The notes under the pieces: generated by a model
What the model was told of the DNA's origin: nothing
The model's input: only the letters and a program-made list of their open reading frames with translations
Databases searched by the model: none
Shown: positions 34,645 through 45,070 of the stretch, one piece after another
Numbering within the stretch: the first letter of the stretch is position 1
Layout: each line of letters begins with the position of its first letter
Origin: Marispirochaeta sp.
GTDB lineage: Bacteria; Spirochaetota; Spirochaetia; JC444; Marispirochaetaceae
Direction of reading: 5' to 3'
Length of the DNA stretch: 64,000 bases
NCBI RefSeq assembly: GCF_963668165.1
Contig: NZ_OY764211.1
Location: 124,001-188,000, forward strand
Position numbers and translations under genes: made by a program

Positions 34645-35256
34645 ATGGATGTCCAACTGAGCGAACTTATTGAAAAGATAAAAACCGAAGGCGTTACCTC
34701 CGCCAGGGAAGAGGCCGACAAGGTCTTGCAGGATGCCCGTCGCCGGAAAGACGAGATCCTGAAAGAGGCCGGGCAGGAAGCAAACCGGATCAGGGAGGCG
34801 GCCAAAGAAGAAGCCTCCAGGATGGAAGCTTCCGGACGTGCCGCCCTTGAACAGGCTGCACGGGACCTGATCTTAAAGGTTCGACAATCTATTCAGAATA
34901 TAAGCGAGTCGATTCTGAATCAGAAAACCGGGGATGCCTTAAGCGGCGAGGGACTGGAAAAGATTATTCTCGCAGCCCTGGAAAAGTGGGACGGCACGGA
35001 AGGGGATCTGTCTCTTCTTCTGTCCGAAAAAGACGCCCAGGAGCTTGGGAAGAAACTGACCGGACAGCTTGCATCCCGCTTCGGTGAAGGGGTGGAAATC
35101 AAACCCTTTCCTGCCATAAAAGCCGGTTTCCGGATTGGTACGAAAGAGGGAGGCAGCTACTACGATTTTTCAGCTGCCGAGATCGCGGAAATGCTGTCCC
35201 GCCTGGTGAATCCACAGCTGGCTAAAATCGTCGAGGCAGCGGCGAAAGAGTCGTAA
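34645..35256 (+). CDS. atpE: V-type ATPase subunit E
   Basis: The peripheral-stalk subunit that links the catalytic head to subunit I. It has 203 residues. The N-terminal half is a long charged helix (TSAREEADKVLQDARRRKDE) typical of stalk subunits; the C-terminal half is a globular domain ending in the family segment GIEIKPFPAIKAGFRI-like VEIKPFPAIKAGFRIG and LVNPQLAKIVEAA. First gene of the operon; GAGCGAGGAAAG precedes ATG 34645. The peripheral partner subunit G/H was not found as a separate gene in the window. Confidence 0.88.
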   Translation: MDVQLSELIEKIKTEGVTSAREEADKVLQDARRRKDEILKEAGQEANRIREAAKEEASRMEASGRAALEQAARDLILKVRQSIQNISESILNQKTGDALSGEGLEKIILAALEKWDGTEGDLSLLLSEKDAQELGKKLTGQLASRFGEGVEIKPFPAIKAGFRIGTKEGGSYYDFSAAEIAEMLSRLVNPQLAKIVEAAAKES

Positions 35257-35267
35257 AGGGGCCGGAC

Positions 35268-35801
35268 GTGTATTATTACATTGTCGCAACGTTACCGTTC
35301 CTCTCCTTTTCGGGAACAACAGAGACCGGTGTCGAAAGGTTCCTCGAGTTTACCAGAAGCATGCTGCCCGAGAAAGACTATCTTGTTCTGCAGTCGGTTT
35401 ACGAGAATGCGGAATCGGCACATCCTTTTGTCGCTCGGGCCGCGGCTTTTCGCGCCGAATTCGCCGCAGAACTGGCCCGTTATCGTGCCCAGGCGCTGGG
35501 AAAGGATCCGAACCAGTATGCAAAAGGTTCTGATCCCCGGGTCGGTGAAAAGGCACGGCAGTGTGTTGCCATGGAGAACCCCCTGGAAGCAGAGATGGCG
35601 GTAATGCGCTTTTCCTGGGATTTTCTTGACGGGCTTGAATCAGGTCATTTCTTTGACCTGGAACGCCTTGTGGTCCATCTGCTTAAGCTCATGCTGCTGG
35701 AACGGAAAAACAAGCTCACAGAAGAACGGGGTACCGCCCGGTATACCGAAACTTATCAGAATATAACCAAGCCTCTTGAGGACGCCGAAATCGGCGTCTG
35801 A
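35268..35801 (+). CDS. DUF2764 protein of the V-ATPase operon
   Basis: A 177-residue protein starting with GTG (MYYYIVATLPFLSF). Genes of this DUF2764 type are found between subunits E and A of spirochaete and Bacteroidetes V-ATPase operons, the place occupied in other bacteria by subunit C. The sequence is helical, with charged and aromatic segments (AVMRFSWDFLDGLE, LLKLMLLERKNKLTEERG). It probably serves as the central-stalk connector (C-like) subunit; this is inferred from position. It starts 11 bases after atpE and ends 24 before atpA. Confidence 0.8.
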   Translation: MYYYIVATLPFLSFSGTTETGVERFLEFTRSMLPEKDYLVLQSVYENAESAHPFVARAAAFRAEFAAELARYRAQALGKDPNQYAKGSDPRVGEKARQCVAMENPLEAEMAVMRFSWDFLDGLESGHFFDLERLVVHLLKLMLLERKNKLTEERGTARYTETYQNITKPLEDAEIGV

Positions 35802-35825
35802 AGCGGGAGATCGGAGTAGAGCATA

Positions 35826-37598
35826 ATGACGAATGGAACGGTTGTAGGTATAAATGGAAATATGGTTACCGTGGCTGTCGACGGCACGGTCTCCATGAAT
35901 GAAGTAGGATACATTCTTGTCGGTGACCAGCGTCTTAAGGCCGAGGTTATCCGGGTAAATGCGAATAATGTTGAACTGCAGGTGTTTGAGGTAACCCGCG
36001 GTATCGGTATCGGCGATACGGTTGAGTTTTCCGGAGAGCTGCTGGCGGTTGAACTTGGTCCCGGACTACTGGGACAGATTTACGATGGTCTTCAGAACCC
36101 CCTGCCCAAACTTGCCGAACAGTGCGGATTCTTTTTGCAGAGGGGTGTCTATCTTGACGCCCTTCCCCGGGACAGAAAATGGGAGTTCACCCCTTCAGTA
36201 AAAACTGGTGATACTGTCCAGCGGGGTGATTCCGTAGGTACTGTTCCCGAGGGAATCTTCAAGCACCGGATCATGGTGCCCTTCGGCCTTAGCGGGGTCT
36301 ACACTGTGGAGTCCGTGGCTGAGGCCGGATCCTACACCGTTGACGATACCGTGGCGGTTATAACGGACGAGGGCGGAAAAAAACACACCCTGACAATGAA
36401 ATTCGAGTGGCCCGTAAAGCGTGCGGTGACTGCCTACGAAGAGCGGCTCAAGCCTGGCGAGCCGATGGTAACCAAGGTGCGTATTATCGACACCTTTCTG
36501 CCGGTAGCCCGGGGAGGTACCTACTGTATTCCCGGTCCTTTCGGTGCGGGAAAGACAGTTCTGCAGCAGGTTACCAGCCGTAACGCAGAGGTTGACATTG
36601 TAATCATTGCCGCCTGTGGTGAGCGGGCAGGTGAGGTAGTAGAGACGCTGAAGGAGTTCCCGGAGCTTCTTGACCCCAGGACCGGCAAAACCCTGATGGA
36701 ACGGACCGTCATTATCGCCAATACCAGTTCGATGCCCGTCGCTGCTCGTGAAGCTTCGGTATACACCGCTGTAACTCTGGCGGAGTATTACCGGCAGATG
36801 GGACTGCATGTTCTGCTTCTGGCAGACTCCACTTCCCGCTGGGCCCAGGCCATGCGGGAGATGTCCGGACGTCTTGAGGAGATCCCCGGTGAAGAGGCCT
36901 TCCCTGCTTATCTTGAATCCACCATTGCCTCATTCTACGAGCGGGCAGGTCTTGTACGCCTCAAGGACGGCAGTTACGGCTCGGTAACCATCGGCGGTAC
37001 CGTAAGCCCTGCCGGTGGTAACTTTGAGGAACCGGTAACCCAGGCAACCCTGAAGGTCGTCGGCGCCTTTCACGGGCTTTCCCGCGAGCGTTCAGACGCC
37101 AGAAAGTATCCGGCCATTCATCCTCTGGATTCATGGTCAAAATACGAGGGATCGGTCACGTACGCTCTTACAGAGCATGCACGGGATATCCTGTTCCGGG
37201 GCGACGAGATCGGTCAGATGATGAAGGTCGTCGGAGAAGAAGGAACAAGTCTGGATGACTTTATCATCTATCTTAAGAGTGATTTTCTCGATGCCGTTTA
37301 CCTGCAGCAGGACTCTTTCGATCCGATCGACTTTTCCGTCAGTGTCGAGCGGCAGAATCACGTCTTCGATATTATCTTCAGGATCCTCGGCAGCAAGTTC
37401 AGCTTTGATAACAAGGAAGAGGCCCGCTCTTATTTTAATAACCTGCGGCAGCTCTTTATCGATTATAACCGCAGCCAGTGGCAGGGCGACGAGTTCAAGG
37501 AGCTGGAAGGCAGGATTCTGAAGATGCTGGATGAACGCCAGTCTGGAATGGATAGCAAAGCTGCCCGTTTACTGCAGACCGCGGCAGAGCAGAAGTAA
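35826..37598 (+). CDS. atpA: V-type ATPase catalytic subunit A
   Basis: A 590-residue catalytic subunit. Walker A is GPFGAGKT; the catalytic Glu is in [10 protein letters not shown]; the non-homologous insert typical of V-type A subunits lies at about residues 115-185. [30 protein letters not shown] (read here in two parts: [16 protein letters not shown] and [14 protein letters not shown]) is a strong signature. It hydrolyses ATP, or makes it, while the rotor moves ions across the membrane. ATG 35826 follows GGAG. Intact. Confidence 0.97.
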   Translation: MTNGTVVGINGNMVTVAVDGTVSMNEVGYILVGDQRLKAEVIRVNANNVELQVFEVTRGIGIGDTVEFSGELLAVELGPGLLGQIYDGLQNPLPKLAEQCGFFLQRGVYLDALPRDRKWEFTPSVKTGDTVQRGDSVGTVPEGIFKHRIMVPFGLSGVYTVESVAEAGSYTVDDTVAVITDEGGKKHTLTMKFEWPVKRAVTAYEERLKPGEPMVTKVRIIDTFLPVARGGTYCIPGPFGAGKTVLQQVTSRNAEVDIVIIAACGERAGEVVETLKEFPELLDPRTGKTLMERTVIIANTSSMPVAAREASVYTAVTLAEYYRQMGLHVLLLADSTSRWAQAMREMSGRLEEIPGEEAFPAYLESTIASFYERAGLVRLKDGSYGSVTIGGTVSPAGGNFEEPVTQATLKVVGAFHGLSRERSDARKYPAIHPLDSWSKYEGSVTYALTEHARDILFRGDEIGQMMKVVGEEGTSLDDFIIYLKSDFLDAVYLQQDSFDPIDFSVSVERQNHVFDIIFRILGSKFSFDNKEEARSYFNNLRQLFIDYNRSQWQGDEFKELEGRILKMLDERQSGMDSKAARLLQTAAEQK

Positions 37599-37611
37599 AG
37601 GGAGAAACAGA

Positions 37612-38922
37612 ATGCGCAAGGTATACAGCAAAATTGAAGCAATCTCCGGAAATGTTATTACCGTCTCGGCGACGGATATTAAATACGGCGACCTGGCGGT
37701 GATCTCATCCGCTCATGGAGAGTCCCTGGCGGAGGTAATCCGTATGAAGGGAGAAAAGGTCTCCCTGCAGGTCTTCTCCGGCGGCCGGGGTATTTCCACC
37801 GGCGACGAGGTACGGTTTCTCGGTCATTCAATGAAGGTCTCCTTTACCGATAACCTTTTGGGCCGTATCTTCGACGGTTCGGGACGTCCCAGGGACAACG
37901 GACCCACTCTCGAGGAGAACATGATCGAGATCGGCGGTCCGTCGGTCAATCCTGCCAAGAGGATCATACCCCGGAACATGGTACGGACGGGTATTCCCAT
38001 GATCGATGTCTTCAACTCCCTGGTGGAGTCCCAGAAGCTGCCGATCTTCTCCGTATCCGGTGAGCCCTACAACCCTCTGCTGGCCCGAATAGCGCTGCAG
38101 GCGGAGGTTGATATTATTATCCTTGGCGGTATCGGTCTAAAGTTCGACGATTACCTCTACTTCAAGGAGACCCTGGAAGAGGGCGGAGCCATGAGCCGCA
38201 CCATTTTCTTTGTGCACACCGCGGCTGACCCCATTGTTGAGGCCCAGCTGGTTCCGGACATAAGTCTGGCGGTGGCCGAGGGTTTTGCCCTGAAAGGCAA
38301 GAAGGTCCTGGTTCTTCTGACGGATATGACCAACTATGCCGACGCCATGAAAGAGATCGCTATTACCATGGAACAGGTTCCGTCGAACCGGGGATATCCG
38401 GGAGACCTCTACTCGCAGCTGGCGTCCCGCTACGAAAAGGCCGTCGACTTCGAGGGCGCGGGTTCCATTACCATTCTGGGTGTAACCACCATGCCCGGCG
38501 ACGATGTAACCCATCCGGTTCCGGACAATACCGGGTATATTACCGAGGGACAGTATTACCTGAAGAACGGACGTATTGAACCCTTTGGAAGTCTCTCGCG
38601 CCTCAAGCAGCAGGTAAACAGCTCCACCAGGGACGACCACCGCTCTCTTATGGACGGTATGATCAAGCTCTATGCGGCCTTCAAGGAGTCAATGGAAAAG
38701 AAATCCATGGGATTCCGGATGTCCGACTGGGACCAGAAGCTGCTGAAGTACGGTGATATGTTCGAAGAAAAGATGATGGACCTCACGGTCAATATTGCCC
38801 TGGAAGAGGCCCTGGATCTGGGATGGAAGATCCTTGCAGACTGTTTTGAACCGGAGGAGACTGGCTTGAGGTCCTCACTGATCGAGAAGTTCTGGCCCAA
38901 AGAGACCGCAGCTGCGAAATAG
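37612..38922 (+). CDS. atpB: V-type ATPase regulatory subunit B
   Basis: A 436-residue subunit that alternates with A in the head. Start ATG 37612 follows GGGAGAAAC; the upstream open codons overlap atpA and are not family-like. It contains [14 protein letters not shown], the FSVSGEPYN segment in place of a Walker A (non-catalytic site), [15 protein letters not shown] and [14 protein letters not shown]. It starts 13 bases after atpA and ends 12 bases before atpD. Intact. Stop TAG. Confidence 0.97.
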   Translation: MRKVYSKIEAISGNVITVSATDIKYGDLAVISSAHGESLAEVIRMKGEKVSLQVFSGGRGISTGDEVRFLGHSMKVSFTDNLLGRIFDGSGRPRDNGPTLEENMIEIGGPSVNPAKRIIPRNMVRTGIPMIDVFNSLVESQKLPIFSVSGEPYNPLLARIALQAEVDIIILGGIGLKFDDYLYFKETLEEGGAMSRTIFFVHTAADPIVEAQLVPDISLAVAEGFALKGKKVLVLLTDMTNYADAMKEIAITMEQVPSNRGYPGDLYSQLASRYEKAVDFEGAGSITILGVTTMPGDDVTHPVPDNTGYITEGQYYLKNGRIEPFGSLSRLKQQVNSSTRDDHRSLMDGMIKLYAAFKESMEKKSMGFRMSDWDQKLLKYGDMFEEKMMDLTVNIALEEALDLGWKILADCFEPEETGLRSSLIEKFWPKETAAAK

Positions 38923-38934
38923 GAAGGGGAGTGT

Positions 38935-39531
38935 ATGGCCGCCGTCAAACTGACGAAGAACGAGCTTAAAAAACAGAAAGACTCCTTAAAGCGTTTCCAG
39001 CGCTATCTGCCGACTCTGCAGCTCAAGAAACAGCAGCTGCAGCTGGTGATTCGCCAGGTGGAAGCGGAAGAACAGGAACTGAGAAGAAAACAGCAGGCCC
39101 TGAGGGATCAGCTCCAGCACTGGATTGCCGTCTTTGGTGACGAGATTGATCTGGCAGCGTATGTACAGGTCGACCGTGTTGAAACTGAAACCGGAAATAT
39201 AGCCGGTGTGGATGTGCCGGTCTTCAAAGAGCTTTCCTTTAAGGATATAGAGTGGAACCTCCTGGAAACGCCTCTCTGGATAGACAAGGGAATCACTGCC
39301 CTTAAGGAGCTGATAACCTTTGACGCGGAGGTCGCCGTCCTGCAGCGCCGCAGAAAGCTCCTGCATGATGAACTCAGAACTACATCCCAGAGAGTCAATC
39401 TGTTCGAGAAGGTTAAGATTCCCGAATCAAAGGAGAATATCCGGCGTATTCAAATCTATCTGGGCGATCAGCAGACCGCGGCGGTAGTACGCGGAAAAAT
39501 GGCAAAGGCCAAGGTAGTGGGAGCATCGTGA
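38935..39531 (+). CDS. atpD: V-type ATPase subunit D
   Basis: The central-rotor shaft subunit, 198 residues. The N- and C-terminal thirds are long helices that pair into a coiled coil: KLTKNELKKQKDSLKRFQRY at the start, then LRTTSQRVNLFEKVKIPESK and IRRIQIYLGDQQTAAVVRGK near the end, which match the family. GGAAGGGGA precedes ATG 38935. It connects the A3B3 head to the ring. Intact and of normal length. Confidence 0.93.
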   Translation: MAAVKLTKNELKKQKDSLKRFQRYLPTLQLKKQQLQLVIRQVEAEEQELRRKQQALRDQLQHWIAVFGDEIDLAAYVQVDRVETETGNIAGVDVPVFKELSFKDIEWNLLETPLWIDKGITALKELITFDAEVAVLQRRRKLLHDELRTTSQRVNLFEKVKIPESKENIRRIQIYLGDQQTAAVVRGKMAKAKVVGAS

Positions 39532-39556
39532 AACGCGGAACGAGGATGAGTGCAGC

Positions 39557-41373
39557 ATGATTGTAACAATGAAGAAGGTCTACCTTATTCTCCTGAACTC
39601 CGAAAAGGAGGAGTCCCTCAAAAGGCTGAAGGATCTAGGGGTAATTCACCTTGAAGACTGTGCAGGTACCAGCGAAACACTGGAGGCCTTAAAAGAGAAG
39701 CGGGACCAGCTGAACAGGGTTCTTATAGCTTTGTCGGAAGGAACCATAAAGAAACACAAGCCTCCGGAAGATCCTGAAGCCAAGACACGTGAGATTCTTG
39801 ACCTGATAGACGGGCAAAAGAGGATCAAAGAGGAGCTGTTCCAACTGCGGAAGGATGAAGACAATCTCACCGGCTGGGGTGACTTTAACCCCGGCGATCT
39901 ATCATTTCTTAAGGAAGAAGGAGTTAACATCCGGCTGGTACAGATTCCCAAGAAAGCCGCTCTTCCGTATCTGGATAAAAAGGGATTCTACTGTATTGAC
40001 GATACAACTCCCGTTTATCGTTTTGCCGTTGTTGATGCCCAGGAAGAGCCGCCGGAGGAAGCTGTTGATTTTCCAGCCGCCGAAACACGGGCTCAGTGAA
40101 GTCCGTGAGAAAATCAGTGTTCTGCTGAATAAAATAGAAAAAACAGAAGCCAGAATTGCAGAAGAAGCGATCTACCAGAAGGCGCTCAGCTCCTACCGTG
40201 ATGAACTTGACCGACGAAATTCGTTTTGAAGAGGTTCGTACTGGTGTCGGTACTGACGATGAACTGGTCTATCTGTACGGTTTCTCGCCGGAGCCCCGAA
40301 CTGAAGAGCTGAAGCAGGCTGCTGCCGAAAACGGATGGGGTTTGATGATGCGGAACCCGACCAAAGACGAATATGTGCCGACTCTTATTAAAAGAAAAGG
40401 GCCGGTAAAAATGGCCAAACCCATCTTTGACCTGATGGGAACCTTTCCGGGGTACAGGGAATTTGATATCAGTCTGGTCTTTTTAACTGCCTTTACCATC
40501 TTTGTAGCGATGATCGTGGGAGATGCCGGATACGGACTGATCTTTCTGGGCCTTGCCTTCTGGGGTCTTGCCAAGGCGCCGGAATCGGCAAAACTGCCCT
40601 TGAAGCTGGTGGTGCTGCTCTCGTCTGCCATTGTAATCTGGGGAGCCATTACCGGTACCTGGTTCGGTTCCGAGACGATTGCCTCCTGGAAGCCCTTCAA
40701 CAGCCTGATTATTCCCCAGATAGCGAGCTTCGCACAGGAAGGAATAGACTCGGTGCTTGCGGTACAGCTTATCTGCTTTATTATCGGTGTTACACAGTTG
40801 AGTCTTGCCAGAATTGAAATGTTTTTCCGTACCTTGCCGAGCCTCAAAGCCTTTGAGCATCTGGGCTGGTTGTCCCTGTTGTGGGGGCTCTTTTTCCTTG
40901 CCATGAATATTGTGCTTGGTATTACCTCATGGAAAGGAATCGAGTTTACTCCTCTTATAGTGCCTCTGGCGATTGCGGGATTCGTGCTGATCGTTCTTTT
41001 CTCGAACCAGCAGGGACATTTTTTCCTGGACATGTTGAAAGGGCTCAATCCCATCAACCTGCTTTTGAATTTTCTGGACGGAGTCAGCTCTTTTTCCAAT
41101 ATCATTTCCTACATCCGTTTATTCGCCGTAGGGCTTTCCAGCGTTGCCGTCGCAGCCAGTTTCAATGCCATGGCTCTTTCAATAGGCTTTGACGGACCCC
41201 AGGCCATAGGCGCGGTGCTGATGCTGATCATCGGTCACGGCTTGAATATTATCCTGGCGCTGATGTCGATTATTGTACACGGCATTCGCCTGAACATGCT
41301 GGAGTATTCCACACAGCTCGGACTCGAATGGTCCGGGTATCCCTACGAGCCGTTCGCGAAACGGGCGGCCTGA
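39557..41373 (+). pseudogene. atpI: V-type ATPase subunit I, two frameshifts
   Basis: The membrane stator subunit. The N-terminal cytoplasmic part starts VTMKKVYLILLNSEKEESLK and has coiled coils; the C-terminal half has seven or eight membrane helices with GDAGYGLIFLGLAFWG and NIISYIRLFAVGLSSVAVA, where the essential Arg lies in helix 7. The coding sequence changes frame twice. An extra T in TTTT 40069-40072 separates AVD from FQPPKHGLSEVREK. An extra C at 40211-40212 separates RDELD from DEIRFEEVRTG. Removing both gives about 604 residues, a normal size. Since the rest of the operon is intact and the subunit is essential to it, the breaks may be sequencing errors. Confidence 0.88.
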
Positions 41374-41441
41374 TACTGGTGCTGTAGTCCTTAAAATGGA
41401 CTGTGAGTATATATCGAATATAATTTTGTAAGGAGCATCCT

Positions 41442-41864
41442 ATGAATTTTGGTTTGCTTGGCTTTTCCGCCGCAATAGCCTTCGCGGCCATGGGTTCCGC
41501 GATTGGAGCGGGAGCTGCCGGTATGGCAGCTGTCGGAGCCTGGAAGAAGTGTTTCGCCCAGAACCGGCCCGCTCCCTTTATGCTGGTAGCCTTTGTCGGC
41601 GCACCCTTGACTCAGATCATCTACGGTATGATCCTGATGAACTCAATCATGGCCGTTGCAGAACCGACTATGGCCCACCTGGGAATAGGCCTGTTCGGCG
41701 GTATCGCTATGGGTTTTTCCGCTGCTTTCCAGGGAAAAGCCGGAGCTGCTGCCTCTGATGCCCTGGCAGAGACTGGCAAGGGCTTTGTTAACTACATGAT
41801 GGTTCTCGGTCTGGTAGAGACTGTTGCCCTCTTTGTAATGGTCTTTCTGCTCGGCACTATCTAA
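41442..41864 (+). CDS. atpK: V-type ATPase rotor proteolipid subunit K
   Basis: A 140-residue double-hairpin proteolipid with four helices. The ion-binding Glu126 is in LGLVETVALF, and the residues that bind Na+ in the Enterococcus hirae ring have counterparts: Thr57 and Gln58 (APLTQIIYG) and Gln97 (AFQGKAG). This set favours sodium coupling. AAGGAGCATCCT precedes ATG 41442. It is the last gene of the operon and is followed by a terminator. Intact. Confidence 0.93.
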   Translation: MNFGLLGFSAAIAFAAMGSAIGAGAAGMAAVGAWKKCFAQNRPAPFMLVAFVGAPLTQIIYGMILMNSIMAVAEPTMAHLGIGLFGGIAMGFSAAFQGKAGAAASDALAETGKGFVNYMMVLGLVETVALFVMVFLLGTI

Positions 41865-41899
41865 GTTCCCGGGGACATTTCAACTTCCCGCCAGGAGGC

Positions 41900-41932
41900 A
41901 AACAGCCGTCTTGGGGGGGAGCTGTTTTTATT
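41900..41932 (+). terminator. Rho-independent terminator of the V-ATPase operon
   Basis: AAACAGC (41900-41906) and GCTGTTT (41921-41927) form a 7-bp stem around a G-rich loop, followed by TTTATTCT. Confidence 0.7.
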
Positions 41933-41990
41933 CTCCCTTTTTCCTTGCCCCCTTGGCGAAGACTCCTCTTTTGCCGATAATTGAAGACAG

Positions 41991-43052
41991 ATGAATACCG
42001 TATACTCCAGAGAAAATACGCGAAAAATATGCATAGGTAATAGCGAAATGGGAGGAGATTCTCCCGTCAGCATTCAAACCATGTGGAAACGGGCAATTCC
42101 GGCGGATAAGGAAGTCCTTTTAAAGGAGCTGCGACGCTTTGCGGTTCTGGGCTGCAATGTTATCCGTTTTGCAGTGCCGGACGAAGAAAACGCCCGGCTT
42201 CTGGCTAAAATTGCTCCCCTGTCTCCGATTCCGGTTGTAGCGGACATCCATTTTGATTACCGTCTTGCTTTACTGGTTCTGGATGGGGTTCATAAGGTCA
42301 GAATAAACCCAGGTAATATCGGCGCCGACTGGAAGGTGAAAGAGGTTCTTTCCAAAGCAGCCGATATGGGTATCCCCATTCGGGTCGGTATAAACGGCGG
42401 GTCCCTCCCGCGTAAACTGCGGGAACTTCCCCAATTAGAGGGAATGATCGCCGCGGCGGAGAACGAGATTGATCTCCTTGAAGCCCAGGGGTTTCGTAAT
42501 GCTGTATTCTCCTTAAAATCCTCTTCCGCCGAGAATACCATCCATGTTAATCGACGATTTGCCTCTCTATGGGATTATCCTCTTCATTTGGGTGTAACAG
42601 AAGCTGGACCCATGATTCCCGGTATCGTAAAGAATACCCGCGCCTTATTGCAGCTGCTTGGCGAGGGGATCGGCTCGACAATACGGGTTTCGCTCTCGGC
42701 TCCTGAAGAAGATGAGGTGGTTACCGGCAGAGAGATCCTGCGGGAGGCCGGACTGCGGGCCGGCGGGGTGGATATTGTGTCCTGCCCTCGCTGCGGCCGT
42801 TCGGAATTCCCGGTACATGAACTGGTTGCCCAGATCCAGGAGGAGCTCTACGCTGTCAAAAAGCCCTTGACCGTGGCTGTTATGGGATGCGTCGTTAACG
42901 GGCCGGAGGAAGCCCGGCATGCTGATATTGGAATAACCGGCAGTGGAAACGAGGCGATTATCTTTTGTCATGGAGAGTTAAAGAGGAAAATTCCCATGGA
43001 CCAGGCTCTGGAAGCCCTGCGTGAAGAGATCCGGGAGGCCGTTGAAGAATGA
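41991..43052 (+). CDS. ispG: 4-hydroxy-3-methylbut-2-enyl diphosphate synthase (flavodoxin/ferredoxin)
   Basis: Catalyses the penultimate step of the MEP isoprenoid pathway, using a [4Fe-4S] cluster. The TIM-barrel part shows VSIQTMWKRAI, PVVADIHFDYRLAL and KVRINPGNIG. The C-terminal part carries the cluster Cys in VSCPRCGR and MGCVVNGPEEA. It has 353 residues, matching the short bacterial form. ATG 41991 has no strong ribosome site. The 3' end overlaps a TPR-protein gene by 4 bases. Confidence 0.95.
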   Translation: MNTVYSRENTRKICIGNSEMGGDSPVSIQTMWKRAIPADKEVLLKELRRFAVLGCNVIRFAVPDEENARLLAKIAPLSPIPVVADIHFDYRLALLVLDGVHKVRINPGNIGADWKVKEVLSKAADMGIPIRVGINGGSLPRKLRELPQLEGMIAAAENEIDLLEAQGFRNAVFSLKSSSAENTIHVNRRFASLWDYPLHLGVTEAGPMIPGIVKNTRALLQLLGEGIGSTIRVSLSAPEEDEVVTGREILREAGLRAGGVDIVSCPRCGRSEFPVHELVAQIQEELYAVKKPLTVAVMGCVVNGPEEARHADIGITGSGNEAIIFCHGELKRKIPMDQALEALREEIREAVEE

Positions 43053-43963
43053 GTACACGCAGCGTGTTCCTGGTTTTTTGTCTCCTTTTGCTGAGCTCGT
43101 TCTCCTGGGCCCAGGAAGATCAGCCGGACTGGCTGATCCTTGAAAGCGGTAAGATCGCCTTTGAAAGGGGCGAGTACGGAGAGGCAATGAGAATTTTCCG
43201 TTCCGTACTGGAGCAGGACAGGGTGTATCCCGAAGCCCATTACTGGATCGGACGGATATTTGAGGAGGAAGGTGAATACTCCCTGGCGGAAGCACAGTAC
43301 AAGCGCGCACTGGATTTTCGTCGTCAGCTTTATGTAATGGGATACGAGATTAGTATACGGGAACGGCTTGCGCGATTGTACAAGGAGAGGGGAAATTACG
43401 CAGAGTTTGAACGGGCTCTTACCGGGATTCTCGATATGGATGATGCCTACTCCGGCCGGGAGACAGAAGCCATGAAAGCCGCCATGGTCCGGGTTCTGAC
43501 CGATCAGGGACTTGAGAAGGTCGTGGAATTATATCGTCTGGACAGGGCAGAGTACTTTCTGGCACATGCCGAGTTAGGGCTCTTCTACTACCGTACCGGA
43601 CGATATATGGATGCTGTTCGGCATCTGTTGAGCGGTGGACTGACGGTCATATCCAGAACTATTCAGCACATGGAGGTCAGCCGGCCGTTTCTCGAATATA
43701 CAAACCTTACGGACCTGTTCAGGAATGCCATGACCGGTGAAGAGAGTGCCGTTTATTTGGAACAAAGCAGGATTGACGCCCTCCTGTATTATCTTGGGGC
43801 GGCCCTCTACGCCAGCGGTGAACCAGGTTCCTTCCGGCAGGTCATGGAGCTCGTACGCGATGCCTTTCCTGGCAGCGACTGGCGTTCCCGGGCCATCGCC
43901 CAGCTTGCGGATCCTTCCATCGAGCCGGTTATAACCAGCAGGGAATTCTTCTACTTCTTCTAA
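43049..43963 (+). CDS. Exported TPR-repeat protein
   Basis: A 304-residue protein with a signal peptide (VFLVFCLLLLSSFSWAQ) and at least two tetratricopeptide units: IAFERGEYGEAMRIFRSVLE followed by EAHYWIGRIFEEEGEYSLAE and AQYKRALDF. The second half is helical without an obvious repeat. Such proteins act as periplasmic scaffolds; no partner is indicated. It overlaps ispG by 4 bases. No lipobox Cys follows the signal segment. Confidence 0.72.
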   Translation: MSTRSVFLVFCLLLLSSFSWAQEDQPDWLILESGKIAFERGEYGEAMRIFRSVLEQDRVYPEAHYWIGRIFEEEGEYSLAEAQYKRALDFRRQLYVMGYEISIRERLARLYKERGNYAEFERALTGILDMDDAYSGRETEAMKAAMVRVLTDQGLEKVVELYRLDRAEYFLAHAELGLFYYRTGRYMDAVRHLLSGGLTVISRTIQHMEVSRPFLEYTNLTDLFRNAMTGEESAVYLEQSRIDALLYYLGAALYASGEPGSFRQVMELVRDAFPGSDWRSRAIAQLADPSIEPVITSREFFYFF

Positions 43964-44026
43964 TAAGCATAAAAGTCGACAGCTGCTGCCTTTTCATTGA
44001 TTCGGAAGACATAATTATGTTATTGA

Positions 44027-44044
44027 AAAATGATATATCATTTT
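44027..44044. promoter_or_regulatory. 18-bp perfect palindrome upstream of the Gld-like ABC operon
   Basis: AAAATGATATATCATTTT ends one base before the -35 element. It is a candidate operator or an AT-rich activator site. Confidence 0.55.
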
Positions 44045-44045
44045 G

Positions 44046-44074
44046 TTGACAGCTCATATCAGCTGAGCTATTCT
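44046..44074 (+). promoter_or_regulatory. Sigma70 promoter of the Gld-like ABC operon
   Basis: TTGACA (44046-44051), 17-base spacer, TATTCT (44069-44074). The spacer contains the inverted repeat AGCTCA (44051-44056) / TGAGCT (44064-44069), a second possible operator. The first gene starts at 44117. Confidence 0.65.
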
Positions 44075-44116
44075 TGTGCCCGAGTGTTTAGCATCTAAAG
44101 ATAACAGGAGGACGGT

Positions 44117-45070
44117 TTGATTCGAGCAGAGAATCTTACCAAACGCTACGGGAAGCATCTGGCCCTTGATAATATAAGCTTCCGCATCGCGCGGGGAGAG
44201 GTCCTTGGCTTTCTTGGTCCCAACGGCGCAGGAAAATCGACAGCAATGAACATCATTACCGGGTATTTATCCGCCAGTGACGGCGATGTCTGGGTAAATG
44301 ATCTTAATGTGCTGGAATACCCAAAAGAAATAAAACAGTGTATAGGCTATCTTCCGGAAAAGCCTCCCTTGTACCCGGATATGACCGTCCGGGAATACCT
44401 GACTTTCGTTGGTGAAATTAAAGGGGTAAAGAAAAAAGTCTTTGCGGCAGATTACGAGAAAATACTGGACCTTGTAAAAATTTATGATGTCCGTCACCGT
44501 TTAATAGGCAATCTGTCCAAGGGGTACCAGCAGCGGGTCGGACTTGCCCAGGCGCTGATAGGAAATCCGCCCCTTTTAATCCTGGATGAGCCGACGGTTG
44601 GTCTGGACCCCAAGCAGATTATCGAGATTCGAAACCTGATAAAGTCCCTCGGAAATGAACACACCATTATTCTCAGCTCTCATATTCTACCTGAGGTAAG
44701 CGCAGTCTGCGGGCGTGTATTGATTATTAATGAGGGAAAAATTGTCGCGTCTGATTCTCCGAAGAATTTGAGCAGGCGATTAATGGGAAGCGGAAAAACA
44801 ATGGTTCGTCTAGCAGGGGATGAAAAAACAGCCGTCTCTGTGTTTGAAAAACTGGACGGACTCAGCAGCTGCATTGTGACAGGAAGCAACGAAGAAGGTA
44901 CCTGTGACTTTCTTATGGAATCAGACCAGGAGCATGATATTCGTGAAAAGGTGTTCTTCGCGTGTGCAGAAAACGGACTGCCTATCCTGATGATGCGGCC
45001 TGTAGATATGAGCCTGGAAGATATATTTCTGCATCTTACCACCGACGAAAAGCTCAGGGAGGTCGACTAA
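44117..45070 (+). CDS. ABC transporter ATP-binding protein, GldA-like
   Basis: A 317-residue ATPase of the GldA/CcmA group. Walker A is GPNGAGKST, the signature LSKGYQQRVGLAQAL, Walker B LLILDEPTVGLD and the H-loop LSSHIL. The C-terminal about 90 residues form the accessory domain of this group. The start is TTG 44117, chosen because AGGAGG (44106-44112) lies just before it. The gene shares one base with the permease gene. In Bacteroidetes the homologous GldAFG system supports gliding; in spirochaetes the role is unknown. Confidence 0.92.
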   Translation: MIRAENLTKRYGKHLALDNISFRIARGEVLGFLGPNGAGKSTAMNIITGYLSASDGDVWVNDLNVLEYPKEIKQCIGYLPEKPPLYPDMTVREYLTFVGEIKGVKKKVFAADYEKILDLVKIYDVRHRLIGNLSKGYQQRVGLAQALIGNPPLLILDEPTVGLDPKQIIEIRNLIKSLGNEHTIILSSHILPEVSAVCGRVLIINEGKIVASDSPKNLSRRLMGSGKTMVRLAGDEKTAVSVFEKLDGLSSCIVTGSNEEGTCDFLMESDQEHDIREKVFFACAENGLPILMMRPVDMSLEDIFLHLTTDEKLREVD

